Source: Xenorhabdus szentirmaii DSM 16338
GTDB lineage: Bacteria > Pseudomonadota > Gammaproteobacteria > Enterobacterales > Enterobacteriaceae
DNA length: 64,000 bases
Reading direction: 5' to 3'
Assembly: GCF_002632585.1 (NCBI RefSeq)
Contig: NZ_NIBV01000002.1
Coordinates: forward strand, 374,282-438,281
How positions within the stretch are numbered: the first letter of the stretch is position 1; each line of letters begins with the position of its first letter. Below, one piece after another: positions 1 to 8,419 of this stretch. A program made the position numbers and the translations under genes. The notes below the pieces were generated by a model. It was not told the origin of the DNA. It made no database searches and was given only the letters and a program-made list of their open reading frames with translations.

Positions 1-2
1 TT

Positions 3-569
3 TGCCACCTGACCCTGCAACTGGGGCTCACCCCGGTCATCAGCTATCGTCGCCCAAACAAAGGCCCTAATACGTTCCAAAAGAAACAGTTTATTTATGA
101 CTCGCAACACGATTGCTATACCTGCCCGCAGGGCGAAAAGCTGATTTATACCACCACCGACCGCCAGGGATACCGCCATTACCAAACAGCCGCCGGCATT
201 TGCCAGAACTGTCCACAGCGGTCGGCTTGTACACGGGCTAAAAAGGGAAAAACCATCACGCGGCACCTCTGGGAAACGAGCAAAGAAAAGGCTCAATACA
301 TTCGGTTAACGCCGTGGGGCAAAAAAATGCATAAGCGACGAAAAGAAACGATAGAGCGCAGTTTTGCGGATGCCAAACAGCATCACGGGCATCGTTACGC
401 CCATTTTCGCGGGTTGCTGAAAGTGCAGATACAGTGCCTATTGGCGGCCACCGCGCAAAATATCAAGAAGATAGCGTTACTGGTGGCCACGCTTTGTTGG
501 TTTTATCTGGGGTTCAGCCGTGAATGTAGTCGATCAACCATCCCATCACGTTCTGGAAAAGGGGAATAA
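3..569 (+). CDS. IS1182-family transposase, C-terminal part (5' end outside window)
   Basis: The frame is open from the left edge to the stop, giving 188 residues of a DDE-type transposase C-terminus. A zinc-finger-like cluster (CYTCPQGE, then CQNCPQRSAC) is followed by the basic motif RRKETIERSFADAKQHHG and FRGLLKVQIQCL. This order is characteristic of IS1182-type transposases, where the E of the ERSFADAK segment is the last catalytic acid. The element would move by cut-and-paste or copy transposition. The tail after the FRG motif ends in a Ser/Arg-rich stretch rather than a typical end, so the extreme C-terminus may be altered. Whether the full gene is intact cannot be judged because its N-terminus lies upstream. 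Confidence 0.8.
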   Translation, partial: CHLTLQLGLTPVISYRRPNKGPNTFQKKQFIYDSQHDCYTCPQGEKLIYTTTDRQGYRHYQTAAGICQNCPQRSACTRAKKGKTITRHLWETSKEKAQYIRLTPWGKKMHKRRKETIERSFADAKQHHGHRYAHFRGLLKVQIQCLLAATAQNIKKIALLVATLCWFYLGFSRECSRSTIPSRSGKGE

Positions 570-658
570 CGGGCATGAATCAGAAAAAAAACGAAGAGGA
601 GGGTTGATAATGGAGACGGCAATGGTATGGTTTCAACGCGGTTTGTCAGCAGTCTGAG

Positions 659-686
659 TGGCCCGCAATAGCGGGCCATTTTTATT
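659..686 (+). terminator. Rho-independent terminator-like hairpin
   Basis: Perfect inverted repeat TGGCCCGC / GCGGGCCA with an AATA loop, followed directly by a T-rich run. It lies 90 bases after the transposase stop and would end transcription from the insertion sequence. Confidence 0.7.
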
Positions 687-728
687 TATGGCTTTAGCCA
701 GTTTAAGTAGCGTTAGCTTCTTAAACAT

Positions 729-1410
729 AAAACCACCCGCTATGCGGGTGGAGACCAAGGGTTATACCAAGAAAAACACCTTTCCGTTACGATATAGATG
801 TTCAAGCTAATATACGTAACTCAAATAAGGAAAGGTGTTTATGGGAATTAAAGCACAAAACTCAGCCCATACAAAGTGGCTATGCAAATACCATATTGTT
901 TTTTCGCCGAAATACAGACGAAAAATCATTTTTGCCCGTTTACGTTCAAGTATCGGTGAGATATTACGAAACCTTTGTAAATACAAAGGAGTGGAAATAA
1001 TCGAAGGGCATCTCATGCCGGAGCATGTGCACATGCTGGTGAGTATTCCCCCAAAAATCAGTGTTTCAAGCTTTATGGGATACTTAAAAGGTAAAAGCTC
1101 GTTAATGCTCTTCGATAAACATGCCAATTTAAAATACAAATTTGGCAACAGGAAGTTTTGGTCGGAAGGATATTATGTCAGTACAGTGGGGCTGAATGAA
1201 GCCACAATCCGTAAATATATCAGAGAGCAAGAAAAGTCAGACCTCATTCAGGATAAATTAAGTACACGAGAGTCAGACGACCCCTTCAAGGGGTAAGCCA
1301 AAGAAGCAAAGACACTTAGCTTGAACGAAGAGAAAGCCGCGTCATTTAGGCGCAGTCGGTAACATGCCCTTATAGGGCTAGAGCAAACCACCCGCTATGC
1401 GGGTGGTTCT
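729..1410 (+). mobile_element. IS200/IS605-type element
   Basis: A single tnpA gene is bracketed by two identical hairpins, CCACCCGC-TAT-GCGGGTGG, at 733-751 and 1388-1406. IS200-type elements have such subterminal hairpins instead of terminal inverted repeats; the transposase recognises them on single-stranded DNA. A further hairpin (CCCCTTCAAGGGG) overlaps the end of tnpA. There is no tnpB. Exact cleavage points were not determined; the boundaries are set just outside the hairpins. Confidence 0.75.
841..1296 (+). CDS. tnpA: IS200-type transposase (Y1 HUH nuclease)
   Basis: 151-residue TnpA of the IS200 type, which cuts and rejoins single-stranded element ends as a dimer. The HUH metal-binding motif is His62-Val-His64 (PEHVHML), and the probable catalytic tyrosine is Tyr126 in the segment ATIRKYIREQE. 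The N-terminus (HTKWLCKYHIVFSPKYRRK) matches the family consensus. The ATG at 841 is preferred over GTG 835 because AAGGAAAG lies at a workable distance upstream and homologues start with a short M-G lead. The length is normal and no disruption is visible, so the enzyme may be active. Confidence 0.9.
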   Translation: MGIKAQNSAHTKWLCKYHIVFSPKYRRKIIFARLRSSIGEILRNLCKYKGVEIIEGHLMPEHVHMLVSIPPKISVSSFMGYLKGKSSLMLFDKHANLKYKFGNRKFWSEGYYVSTVGLNEATIRKYIREQEKSDLIQDKLSTRESDDPFKG

Positions 1411-1469
1411 GATTTATGGATGATTATCTGCCCAATCGCAAAAACAGACTATTATTTAAAGAGGCATTA

Positions 1470-1527
1470 AATCCAATGGATTTCAGAATACGGCTAATAA
1501 AGCGGTAAATTGAAAGACGACAGATAC
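1470..1527 (+). repeat. ERIC-type repeat, internally deleted copy
   Basis: A short form retaining the two ends of the enterobacterial repetitive intergenic consensus: ATCCAATGGATTTCAG on the left and TTGAAAGACGACAGATA on the right, with the centre lost. It ends 25 bases before the start of the next gene. Confidence 0.55.
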
Positions 1528-1552
1528 ATGAAGATGATGTCTGGAGAGAAAT

Positions 1553-2068
1553 ATGTCACCGGCTTCAATGATAAAAGATACTCCTGTCTGGGTATGGATT
1601 CTGCTTGTATTTCTTATCAATAGAGGAATTAAGGCGTTATCCGATCGTGAAATGCGTGTAGAGCGTCTTTTTTTATTGCCTCTTTTGTTTTTAGTCTGGG
1701 GAGTGCACAATGTACTCTATGAAACTCATTTTTCCGATTTATCATTAATGATGATGGGATTAGGTCTTATTGTCGGTGTTGCATTTGGCTGGATACTTTG
1801 GAAATCCCAACCCAGATTAAAAGAAAAAGAAGGCAGTACCTTAATTATCTGGCCTGGTACACCATTGACTCTATTGCTGATTGTGGTTACTTTCGTGATC
1901 AAGTTTATTCTGGCTGCCACGTTGAGCATTCACCCGACACTGCGGGATTCATTAAATTACAACCTGTTGTTTGGCTCAGTCACTGGTATTCTGGATGGCA
2001 TTTTCTGGGGTGGAACATTGAATGTTTTTATGTCGTGGTACACAAAAAGAAATAAAAAGGTGCCGTGA
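1553..2068 (+). CDS. Small integral membrane protein, DUF6622-like
   Basis: 171 residues with four likely membrane segments (about residues 10-24, 40-57, 65-82 and 104-127) and a hydrophobic C-terminal stretch rich in Gly and Trp (FGSVTGILDGIFWGGTLNVF). The N-terminal pattern TPVWVWILLVFLINRG and the conserved GxxxG-containing helix resemble the DUF6622 family of uncharacterised inner-membrane proteins. No catalytic residues are evident and no function is known. GGAG lies 7 bases before the ATG. It is a monocistronic gene between an IS200 element and repeat-rich DNA, probably accessory. The family assignment is from memory of the pattern, not from a search. Confidence 0.65.
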   Translation: MSPASMIKDTPVWVWILLVFLINRGIKALSDREMRVERLFLLPLLFLVWGVHNVLYETHFSDLSLMMMGLGLIVGVAFGWILWKSQPRLKEKEGSTLIIWPGTPLTLLLIVVTFVIKFILAATLSIHPTLRDSLNYNLLFGSVTGILDGIFWGGTLNVFMSWYTKRNKKVP

Positions 2069-2240
2069 AAAATCAATGCATTGTATTTGGGGCCTGATCC
2101 GTCAATTAATTTATATTTTGAAATAAAAGTAGTTTATTATTGTGACTATTCCGATTTTGATTTTTATATGGAGTAAATATAGAATTTCCGAGCGTTTTAT
2201 TCCTGTTATCCATGATGACGGTGATAACAATATCTTTAAA

Positions 2241-2282
2241 CAGGAAACAGGAAACAGGAAACAGGAAACAGGAAACAGGAAA
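2241..2282 (+). repeat. Heptamer tandem repeat, (CAGGAAA)x6
   Basis: Six perfect head-to-tail copies of CAGGAAA (42 bases) in non-coding DNA. A 7-base unit would shift a reading frame if it changed copy number inside a gene, but no supported reading frame crosses it here. Confidence 0.95.
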
Positions 2283-2362
2283 TGAAAGGCAGCTATATAT
2301 GAATATGCCGGAAGAAAGCCCTGAATATAAATCAGTAATATATAAAAAATAATAATAATGAT

Positions 2363-2418
2363 CACCAATGGGTTTCAAGGAGCCGCCAGTAAAGCGGCAA
2401 CTTGAAAGATAACAGTGA
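2363..2418 (+). repeat. ERIC-type repeat, internally deleted copy
   Basis: A short version with left end ACCAATGGGTTTCAAG and right end GCAACTTGAAAGATAACAG. The middle is reduced to a small hairpin-forming stretch (GCCGCCAGTAAAGCGGC). Confidence 0.55.
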
Positions 2419-2690
2419 TGCGCCATAAAAAATATATTTCACATAGACAGCTTCCCGCCAGAAAGCCATTTTATTAAAACTATAGGAATAATCGTTGTTT
2501 TATTTATAACAAATGGAGCTTAGTAATTACTTTTAATTCCTTGTTTAAAGTTTGTGCTTATTTATAGTGGCATGACTTTATTGAAATAATAAATTTCTCT
2601 TATGTTGGTGGTTATTTTTATACAGAGATTTTTTATAAGAATGGTACATTAACGGGCGACAGACAATCTGAGGCGTTATTAAAATATCGA

Positions 2691-2892
2691 TATATACCCT
2701 ATGTATTTCAAGATGCGTCGCGGTGGAAAAGGAATGACAAATTCGTCGGGAACGAATTTGAACGGCCAAAGGTCGAGAGGCAGGAGCCTCTCATCATCTC
2801 TGGGAGCATATATAACCGTGTGTTTATAAAAACGGTGACCGGAGTGAATGAACGCAGCCAACAAAGAGGCAACTTGAAAGACGACGGGGATA
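2691..2892 (+). repeat. ERIC-type repeat with about 60-base internal insert
   Basis: The left end TATACC-7 nt-TTTCAAG and the right end CTTGAAA-7 nt-GGGATA form the terminal inverted repeat typical of ERIC. The right half (GGAGTGAATGAACGCAGCCA) follows the ERIC core. Between them, about 2739-2798, sits an extra module with two tandem hairpins: AAATTCGT-CGGGA-ACGAATTT and GAGAGGC-AGGA-GCCTCTC. The same module recurs in the copy at 28002-28131. Confidence 0.8.
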
Positions 2893-3307
2893 AAGATTTA
2901 AGGAAAAACATTGATGTAACATGTTCTTTTATAAAATACGCTTACCTCAAGGATTAATGTTTAATATGAAATAGTCATCAATGTAAACAATAAATAATGG
3001 TGGTATTGATTTTTGATAAATTCCTTATCATTACGCCTTTTATAATATACCTTATTCTGTCATTCTAAAAATAATTATTGATTTACTCTCCGTTATCTAT
3101 TTTAAAAAAATAATGCCATTTCTTGTGGGGGAAATTACTGCCCGGATTCATTTATTCTTCAGATGAAAATGAAATGATAAAAAACAATATCAAATTTATT
3201 GTGTTCAATAATATTTTTCTTTCAATGAAGTTTATTTTTTATTTAGCTAAAAATAAATGTGATTTTTTGTTTAATTTACCGTAAATTTGATGAATGTGGT
3301 GAGGGCT

Positions 3308-4477
3308 ATGGAAAAATATAACGATATTAAGTTCTTTTGGTTTATTCCTTCTCATGGCGACGGCCGCTATCTTGGGACTTCTTTCGGAGGAAGAGCCATT
3401 GATTTGCCTTATTTGCAGCAGATAGCCATGGCGACAGATAATTTGGGATATTATGGCGTTTTGTTGCCGACAGGCAAAAGTTGTGAAGATGCCTGGGTCG
3501 TTGCCTCTTCCTTGGTTTCTGTGACTAAAAACCTGCGTTTTCTGGTGGCACTGAGACCCGGATTACAACCTCCCACACTGGCTGCCCGCATGACGGCGAC
3601 ATTAGACAGGCTTTCCGGCGGGCGGTTATTGATTAATATCGTGACAGGCGGTGATCCTGTAGAAAACAAAGGAGATGGTATTTTCCTGAGCCACAATGAT
3701 CGCTACAAGGTCACCGAGGAGTTTTTGCAGGTTTATTTGCCGTTGATAAAGGGTGAAAAAGTCACTTACAAAGGGGAGTTTATTCAGGTAGAAGATGCCG
3801 AAATTCTCTTTCCTTTGACTGAACCCAATCACCTTAAATTGTTTTTTGGGGGTTCTTCTGAGGCCGCCCATAAAATTACGGCTAAATACATTGATACCTA
3901 TTTAAGTTGGGGAGAGCCTCTCTCACTGGTACAGGAAAAACTGGATGTTATTTCTGACCTGTCGGCACAGTCTGCGCGGCAACTGGATTATGGCATTCGC
4001 TTCCATGTCATTGTCAGGGAAACGGAAAAAGAAGCATGGGCCGCCGCAGATAAATTGCTCTCCCGCCTTGATGATGAAACGATTTCCGCTGCACAGAATA
4101 CGCTTTCTCGGCTGGATTCTGTGGGGCAGGCAAGAATGCGTTCGCTGCATAATGGTTCTCGTGAATCATTGCGCATTGCCCCCAATTTGTGGGCGGGAGT
4201 CGGATTAGTTCGCAGCGGAGCCGGTACGGCTTTGGTCGGAAACCCTCAGCAAATTGCTGATCGGATAAGAGAATACCGCGCATTGGGGTTCACGAAATTT
4301 ATTCTGTCCGGCTATCCCCATCTGGAGGAAGCTCACCGCTTTGCCGAACTGGTGATGCCACTTTTTGCCAATGATCAGATTGCCAGTGAGCAGGCGGACG
4401 AATTCGGGCGGCAAAACAGATTCATCCATACCGGGCCGGTTGGGGAGATTATCGGAGGCCATAAGATCCCTGACTGA
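3308..4477 (+). CDS. ssuD: FMNH2-dependent alkanesulfonate monooxygenase-like (SsuD family)
   Basis: 389 residues, close to the usual ~380 of SsuD, the bacterial-luciferase-like TIM-barrel enzyme that uses reduced flavin and O2 to release sulfite from alkanesulfonates. Family signatures are present almost end to end: FFWFIPSHGDGRYLG, GVLLPTGKSCEDAW, FLVALRPG, RLSGGRLLINIVTGGDP, LFFGGSSEAA, YLSWGEP, DSVGQARM, and WAGVGLVRSGAGTALVG followed by LSGYPHLEEA. ATG 3308 is chosen because it matches the usual N-terminus and has GAGG just upstream; ATG 3290 and TTG 3287 are alternatives. No ssuE reductase or ssuABC transporter lies alongside. It is 54 bases upstream of the sfnG-like gene and probably co-transcribed with it for sulfur scavenging. 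Substrate specificity is inferred. Confidence 0.85.
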   Translation: MEKYNDIKFFWFIPSHGDGRYLGTSFGGRAIDLPYLQQIAMATDNLGYYGVLLPTGKSCEDAWVVASSLVSVTKNLRFLVALRPGLQPPTLAARMTATLDRLSGGRLLINIVTGGDPVENKGDGIFLSHNDRYKVTEEFLQVYLPLIKGEKVTYKGEFIQVEDAEILFPLTEPNHLKLFFGGSSEAAHKITAKYIDTYLSWGEPLSLVQEKLDVISDLSAQSARQLDYGIRFHVIVRETEKEAWAAADKLLSRLDDETISAAQNTLSRLDSVGQARMRSLHNGSRESLRIAPNLWAGVGLVRSGAGTALVGNPQQIADRIREYRALGFTKFILSGYPHLEEAHRFAELVMPLFANDQIASEQADEFGRQNRFIHTGPVGEIIGGHKIPD

Positions 4478-4531
4478 TTATTTTTTGATAAGAGCAGTCT
4501 TAACTCAAATAATAAATTAAACAGAGGTGTT

Positions 4532-5617
4532 ATGACGATGTCCAATTCTTCCCCTATCCAGTTTGCTTATTGGGTTCCCAATGTTTCAGGGGGGCTGGTT
4601 ATCAGCAGCATTAATCAGCGCACTCATTGGGATCATCACTACAATCGCCAATTAGCTCAAACGGCAGAAAATGTCGGTTTTGATTATGCATTAACTCAGA
4701 TTCGCTTTATGGCGGGATATGGTGCTGAAAACCAACATGAATCGGTCACTTTTTCTCAGGATTTATTGTCAGTGACAAAGCAGCTTAAAGTGATAGCCGC
4801 GCTTTTGCCCGGTCCCTGGAATCCGGCATTGGCGGCCAAACAAATAGCAACCATTAGTACACTTTATGGTGCGCGTATTGCGGTCAATATCGTGAGTGGC
4901 TGGTTTCGTGGCGAATTTAAAGCCATTGGGGAAAGTTGGCTGGATCATGAAGAACGTTATTTACGTTCGGAAGAGTTTATCCGTTGTTTGCAAGGGGTCT
5001 GGACACAGCCCGTCTTCAATTTTGCGGGTGACTTTTATCGTTTCCGTGACTATGCCTTAAATCCCAAGCCCCTTGAGCCACTGCCGGAAATTTTTCAGGG
5101 AGGGAGTTCCAGGGCGGCCAGAGATATGGCGGCACGGGTTTCTGATTGGTATTTTACGAATGGTGGCAGTGTCGAATATATACAACAACAGATTGATGAT
5201 ATTCGGGCTAAGGCGCAGTTGAATCATCATCAAGTTAAAATTGGGGTTAATGGTTTTGCGATTGCCCGTGATAGTGAACAGGAAGCCAGAGCGGTATTGC
5301 AGGATATTTTACGGCATAGCAATGTGAATGCGGTGAAAAGCTTTCAGGCGGAAGTACAAAACGCGGGAAATGCATCCCCTGAAAAAGAGGGGAACTGGGC
5401 AAAATCAACATTAGAAGATCTTGTGCAATATAATGATGGTTTTAAAACCAATCTTATTGGTACACCATTGCAAATTGCTCAAAGGATCATTGAGTACAAA
5501 AAAGCGGGAGTCAATTTGATGTTGCTTGGCTTTCTGCATGTTCAGGAAGAGTTGGAATACTTTGGTAAAAAAGTGATCCCGCTTGTCCGCCAACTTGAAC
5601 ATGAATCAGCTTTATGA
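4532..5617 (+). CDS. sfnG: FMNH2-dependent dimethyl sulfone monooxygenase-like (SfnG)
   Basis: 361-residue luciferase-like flavin monooxygenase. The N-terminus (FAYWVPNVSGGLVIS), the block FDYALTQIRFMAGYGAENQH, PGPWNPALAAKQIATI, the segment RIAVNIVSGWFRGEF and EIFQGGSSRAARDMA all match SfnG. That enzyme oxidises dimethyl sulfone to methanesulfinate so that sulfur can be recovered. AGAGGTG precedes ATG 4532 at a normal distance; a second ATG two codons on is possible. It follows the SsuD-like gene closely, consistent with a two-gene sulfur-starvation operon in which the SsuD-like enzyme acts on the next oxidation product. The flavin reductase both enzymes need must be encoded elsewhere. A terminator follows the stop. 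Confidence 0.85.
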   Translation: MTMSNSSPIQFAYWVPNVSGGLVISSINQRTHWDHHYNRQLAQTAENVGFDYALTQIRFMAGYGAENQHESVTFSQDLLSVTKQLKVIAALLPGPWNPALAAKQIATISTLYGARIAVNIVSGWFRGEFKAIGESWLDHEERYLRSEEFIRCLQGVWTQPVFNFAGDFYRFRDYALNPKPLEPLPEIFQGGSSRAARDMAARVSDWYFTNGGSVEYIQQQIDDIRAKAQLNHHQVKIGVNGFAIARDSEQEARAVLQDILRHSNVNAVKSFQAEVQNAGNASPEKEGNWAKSTLEDLVQYNDGFKTNLIGTPLQIAQRIIEYKKAGVNLMLLGFLHVQEELEYFGKKVIPLVRQLEHESAL

Positions 5618-5631
5618 TCCAATCGCCTGAC

Positions 5632-5664
5632 AACTCACGCTAGTTTTGGTGAGTTTATTTTTTG
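5632..5664 (+). terminator. Rho-independent terminator after sfnG
   Basis: Inverted repeat AACTCAC / GTGAGTT with a 10-base loop, followed by TATTTTTT, starting 15 bases after the sfnG stop. Confidence 0.75.
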
Positions 5665-5729
5665 AACTGACCAACAGCGTTATTTATCAAAAAGATGCTG
5701 ACATTATTCTTTTATCTGTAAAAAAGGAT

Positions 5730-5954
5730 ATGGGCATCATCATGTTTTCCAAACATATGCAAATAAAATATCAATATCAACACTACAGTACGATAGTTGA
5801 TGTGCCGGAATATCAAGACCCTTGCGCTTTGCAAGTGCATTTTTTGGCCTGCCAACAAGTCAAAGTGACAGCAACTTGTCATGGAATAAGTCATCCTGAA
5901 CATCCCTTTAAATCCTTATTCGATCAAAAGGAGCCTGATGTATGCCCGCAATAA
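5730..5954 (+). CDS. Small protein of unknown function upstream of tle1
   Basis: 74 residues if the ATG at 5730 is used; the frame extends back to a TTG at 5646. AAGGA sits very close upstream, so ATG 5742 is also possible. Four Cys and several His occur in the C-terminal half (DPCALQVHFLACQQVKV, ATCHGISHPEHPF), but no family is recognised. The stop overlaps the start region of the Tle1-type gene by 13 bases, which suggests translational coupling and a role in the same effector module (adaptor, chaperone or leftover of one). That link is inferred from position only, and the ORF could itself be a fragment. Confidence 0.4.
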   Translation: MGIIMFSKHMQIKYQYQHYSTIVDVPEYQDPCALQVHFLACQQVKVTATCHGISHPEHPFKSLFDQKEPDVCPQ

Positions 5955-8419
5955 CCGGAAAGAATAGAATAGAATCTGGAGAACCGTGTTGGGTGCCGCC
6001 AATATTTCCCAAACAGGGGCGATTGGTGCTGACACCTGAGCAAGTTGAGGCCAATATAAAAAAAAATACTGGCTGAAGAAGGTCAATACCAGCAAAAAAT
6101 GTCGCAAAAGCACGGCATTCGTATGCCAATGCTATGTTGTAAGAGTCTACATGTCAGCCTATTTTTTGACGACACGAATAATAACGAACTGAATGACACT
6201 TCCGTAATGCCGCCTCATCCTTCAAATATTGCCAGACTCTATCATGCTTGTTCACCTCAAAATGAAAGAGCAAATGATCGTGGTTTTCATTCTTACTATA
6301 TTCCTGGTGTTGGTACCCCTTTTCCTGAAATTAACACAATGGATTATTATTCAAGCGGACTGACTTTTGCCGTAGGGGGAGAAGATAGGATTAATTGGGG
6401 GCTAATCCAAATTTGTGATGCGCTTAATTATTCTATAACAGGAGATCACCTGCAAAATACGGTAATGCGCAAAGCAGTTGAAGCGATGAATACATCAAAT
6501 TCATCAAGAAAACTTGAGGGTACTGCGGGTATATTTGGTGCAATCAACTCAATACCAGCAAATCAACAAGCTACTCGCAAAAAATACCTTGAAGCGATAA
6601 ATAATCAAGAGCCCCGAACCACTGAAATGGTGAGGTTACATGAAATTGAAAAGCTATTGAAACCGTTAAAATAAAAAGTGGAGTATATCAAACCCAAATT
6701 ATTACCTATTAAATTGTTTGTTTATGGTTTTTCACGGGGGCGGCAGAAGCGAGGGCTTTTGTGGGGTGGTTAGACAAAATCCTGTCATCAACCACAATCT
6801 TTCCCAAAAGAACGTTACTGGGGCTGCCTGTTTCAATTGAATTTCTGGGGATTTTCGATACTGTCCCCGCTGTAGGGATTGCCAATGTTGTTCCGGCGGC
6901 AACGGGGCATAATGGTTGGGCCGGTGGGATGCAAATACTTCCCGACAATGGCTTCATTAAACAGTGTTGCCATTTTGTTGCGGCCCATGAACAACGGCAA
7001 TCTTTTTCTCTGGATTCCATTCGTTATCCTGAAGGGAGATATCCGGCGAATTCAGTGGAAGTCGTTTATCCCGGAATGCATTCTGATGTCGGGGGAGGAT
7101 ATCCGCAAAATGATCAAGGCAAATCCCGTGCAGCGGCAGGTGAGCTATTATCTCAAATTACCCTTCATGATATGTATGCTGCTGCAATTGAGGCGGGAGC
7201 ACCATTAGCGACTCACCCAGATTTCCTGAAACCCCATTGGAAAAACCGTTACCCTTTCAGGGTAATGGATGCAAAAACAATAAAGGAATTCGATTTTACC
7301 GAAGAAATTGTTACACGCTTTAACGCATGGTTAAGCACCACATTAACCGACAACCAAACTGAAATGGCTTTATCGGAAATGCCTATTTATCTCCCCTGTC
7401 GTTTCGATTCTGGTTCATTGGAAGATGTGCTCGATAACCAATTAAGCTGGATGACGGCTTGGCGTATTGCACGTTATGCTTCTGATCAACAGTCTGCAAT
7501 GAATTTATCACATCAGCCTTTTTTTATTAACGCCCCTCAGCACGCGGATATAAATGTGCAACCTTGGGATAATAATTTCAGAAAACAAGCAGAAATAGCA
7601 TTAACAAGCGAATGGAATTTGAACCAGAAAAGAGCGTCTGAAATAAAAAAACAAAGGAAAAAAGAACAATTAAAGAATCAGGATGATAAAAATTGGCTAC
7701 CAGGCTCTCATCTTATAGGTCCACCTCTTTTCGATGCAACCAATGCAAAAGGGCAATTATGGGAAGCTGCACTGGAATTCAAGGCGGATTATCAGAGAAA
7801 GCGACGGCCTGAACCTTTATTTATTCCTCAGTTTGATATAGGCGGAGCATTGCAGGCGGGTCTACTTCAATTGCTCGATCCATTACTTTTGAATTCTGCT
7901 TATTTATATACATTTCAAGATGAATCTCTTGAATATTTTAAATTTAAAAAATCGGGTGAATACTACTTCGACAGAAAATTAAAACCACAATTAATGCAAA
8001 GATCAAATGATCCGGCGATAAAAAATATTATCGCATTGTTTGATGACCATATTCATGATTCCAGAGCATGGTTTCTGCACTCAGAAAGTGGAGCAAGAGA
8101 ACCCTTTGGTGGCTATTTTCTTTCCCGCATGATTTATTTTGGCGATAAATGGAATAAAGCCGTTCAACTTGTTTCAAATCGCGAGAATATTTATGGTTTC
8201 ACCGGTCAGGCTCAGCAATATGCGTTTATTCATCAACCCACAATAGGCATTAAATTTATTCATAAGCAAATAGGGGAAGTGTATCCGATTAATGAGAATG
8301 AGAGGCCAACCCCAACAAATAACCTTATTGATCAATTAAAGCCCTTTGTACAGCATCATCAACAGGAAACACTCCTTGCTCAAAAAGAGGAATTAAAGAA
8401 ACTTTTAGGTAAGGTATAA
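5942..8419 (+). pseudogene. Tle1-type T6SS phospholipase effector (DUF2235), disrupted
   Basis: Three frames together encode an ancestral protein of about 825 residues of the DUF2235/Tle1 family, type VI secretion lipases that attack phospholipids of rival cells. Frame 1 starts at ATG 5942 (AAGGAG 8 bases upstream) and leaves frame at an A9 run (6058-6066). Frame 2 carries LHVSLFFDDTNNN and IARLYHAC, then a TAA at 6672-6674; the same frame continues after the stop to the nucleophile elbow GFSRG (6726-6740). A G5 run (6736-6740) then shifts into frame 3, which resumes exactly as AAEARAFVGWLDK and carries VYPGMHSDVGGGYPQ and the remainder to 8419. The conserved FFDG reads FFDD here. Three lesions make a working lipase very unlikely. 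No vgrG or immunity gene is visible next to it. Confidence 0.8.

Larger units (their letters stand above)
2069..3307. other. AT-rich intergenic region with repeats, no supported gene
   Basis: About 1.2 kb without a convincing coding sequence. It holds a heptamer tandem repeat and two ERIC-type copies (listed separately). The open frames here are short, lack Shine-Dalgarno sequences, and largely read through the repeats. The last 200 bases are very AT-rich and presumably contain the promoter for the ssuD-like gene, but no clear -35/-10 pair stands out. Confidence 0.6.

Noticed and set aside
6058-6066. Programmed slippage at the A9 run as a way to express Tle1
   Set aside because: Slippage could fix this one site, but the TAA at 6672 and the G5 frameshift downstream would still block the protein.
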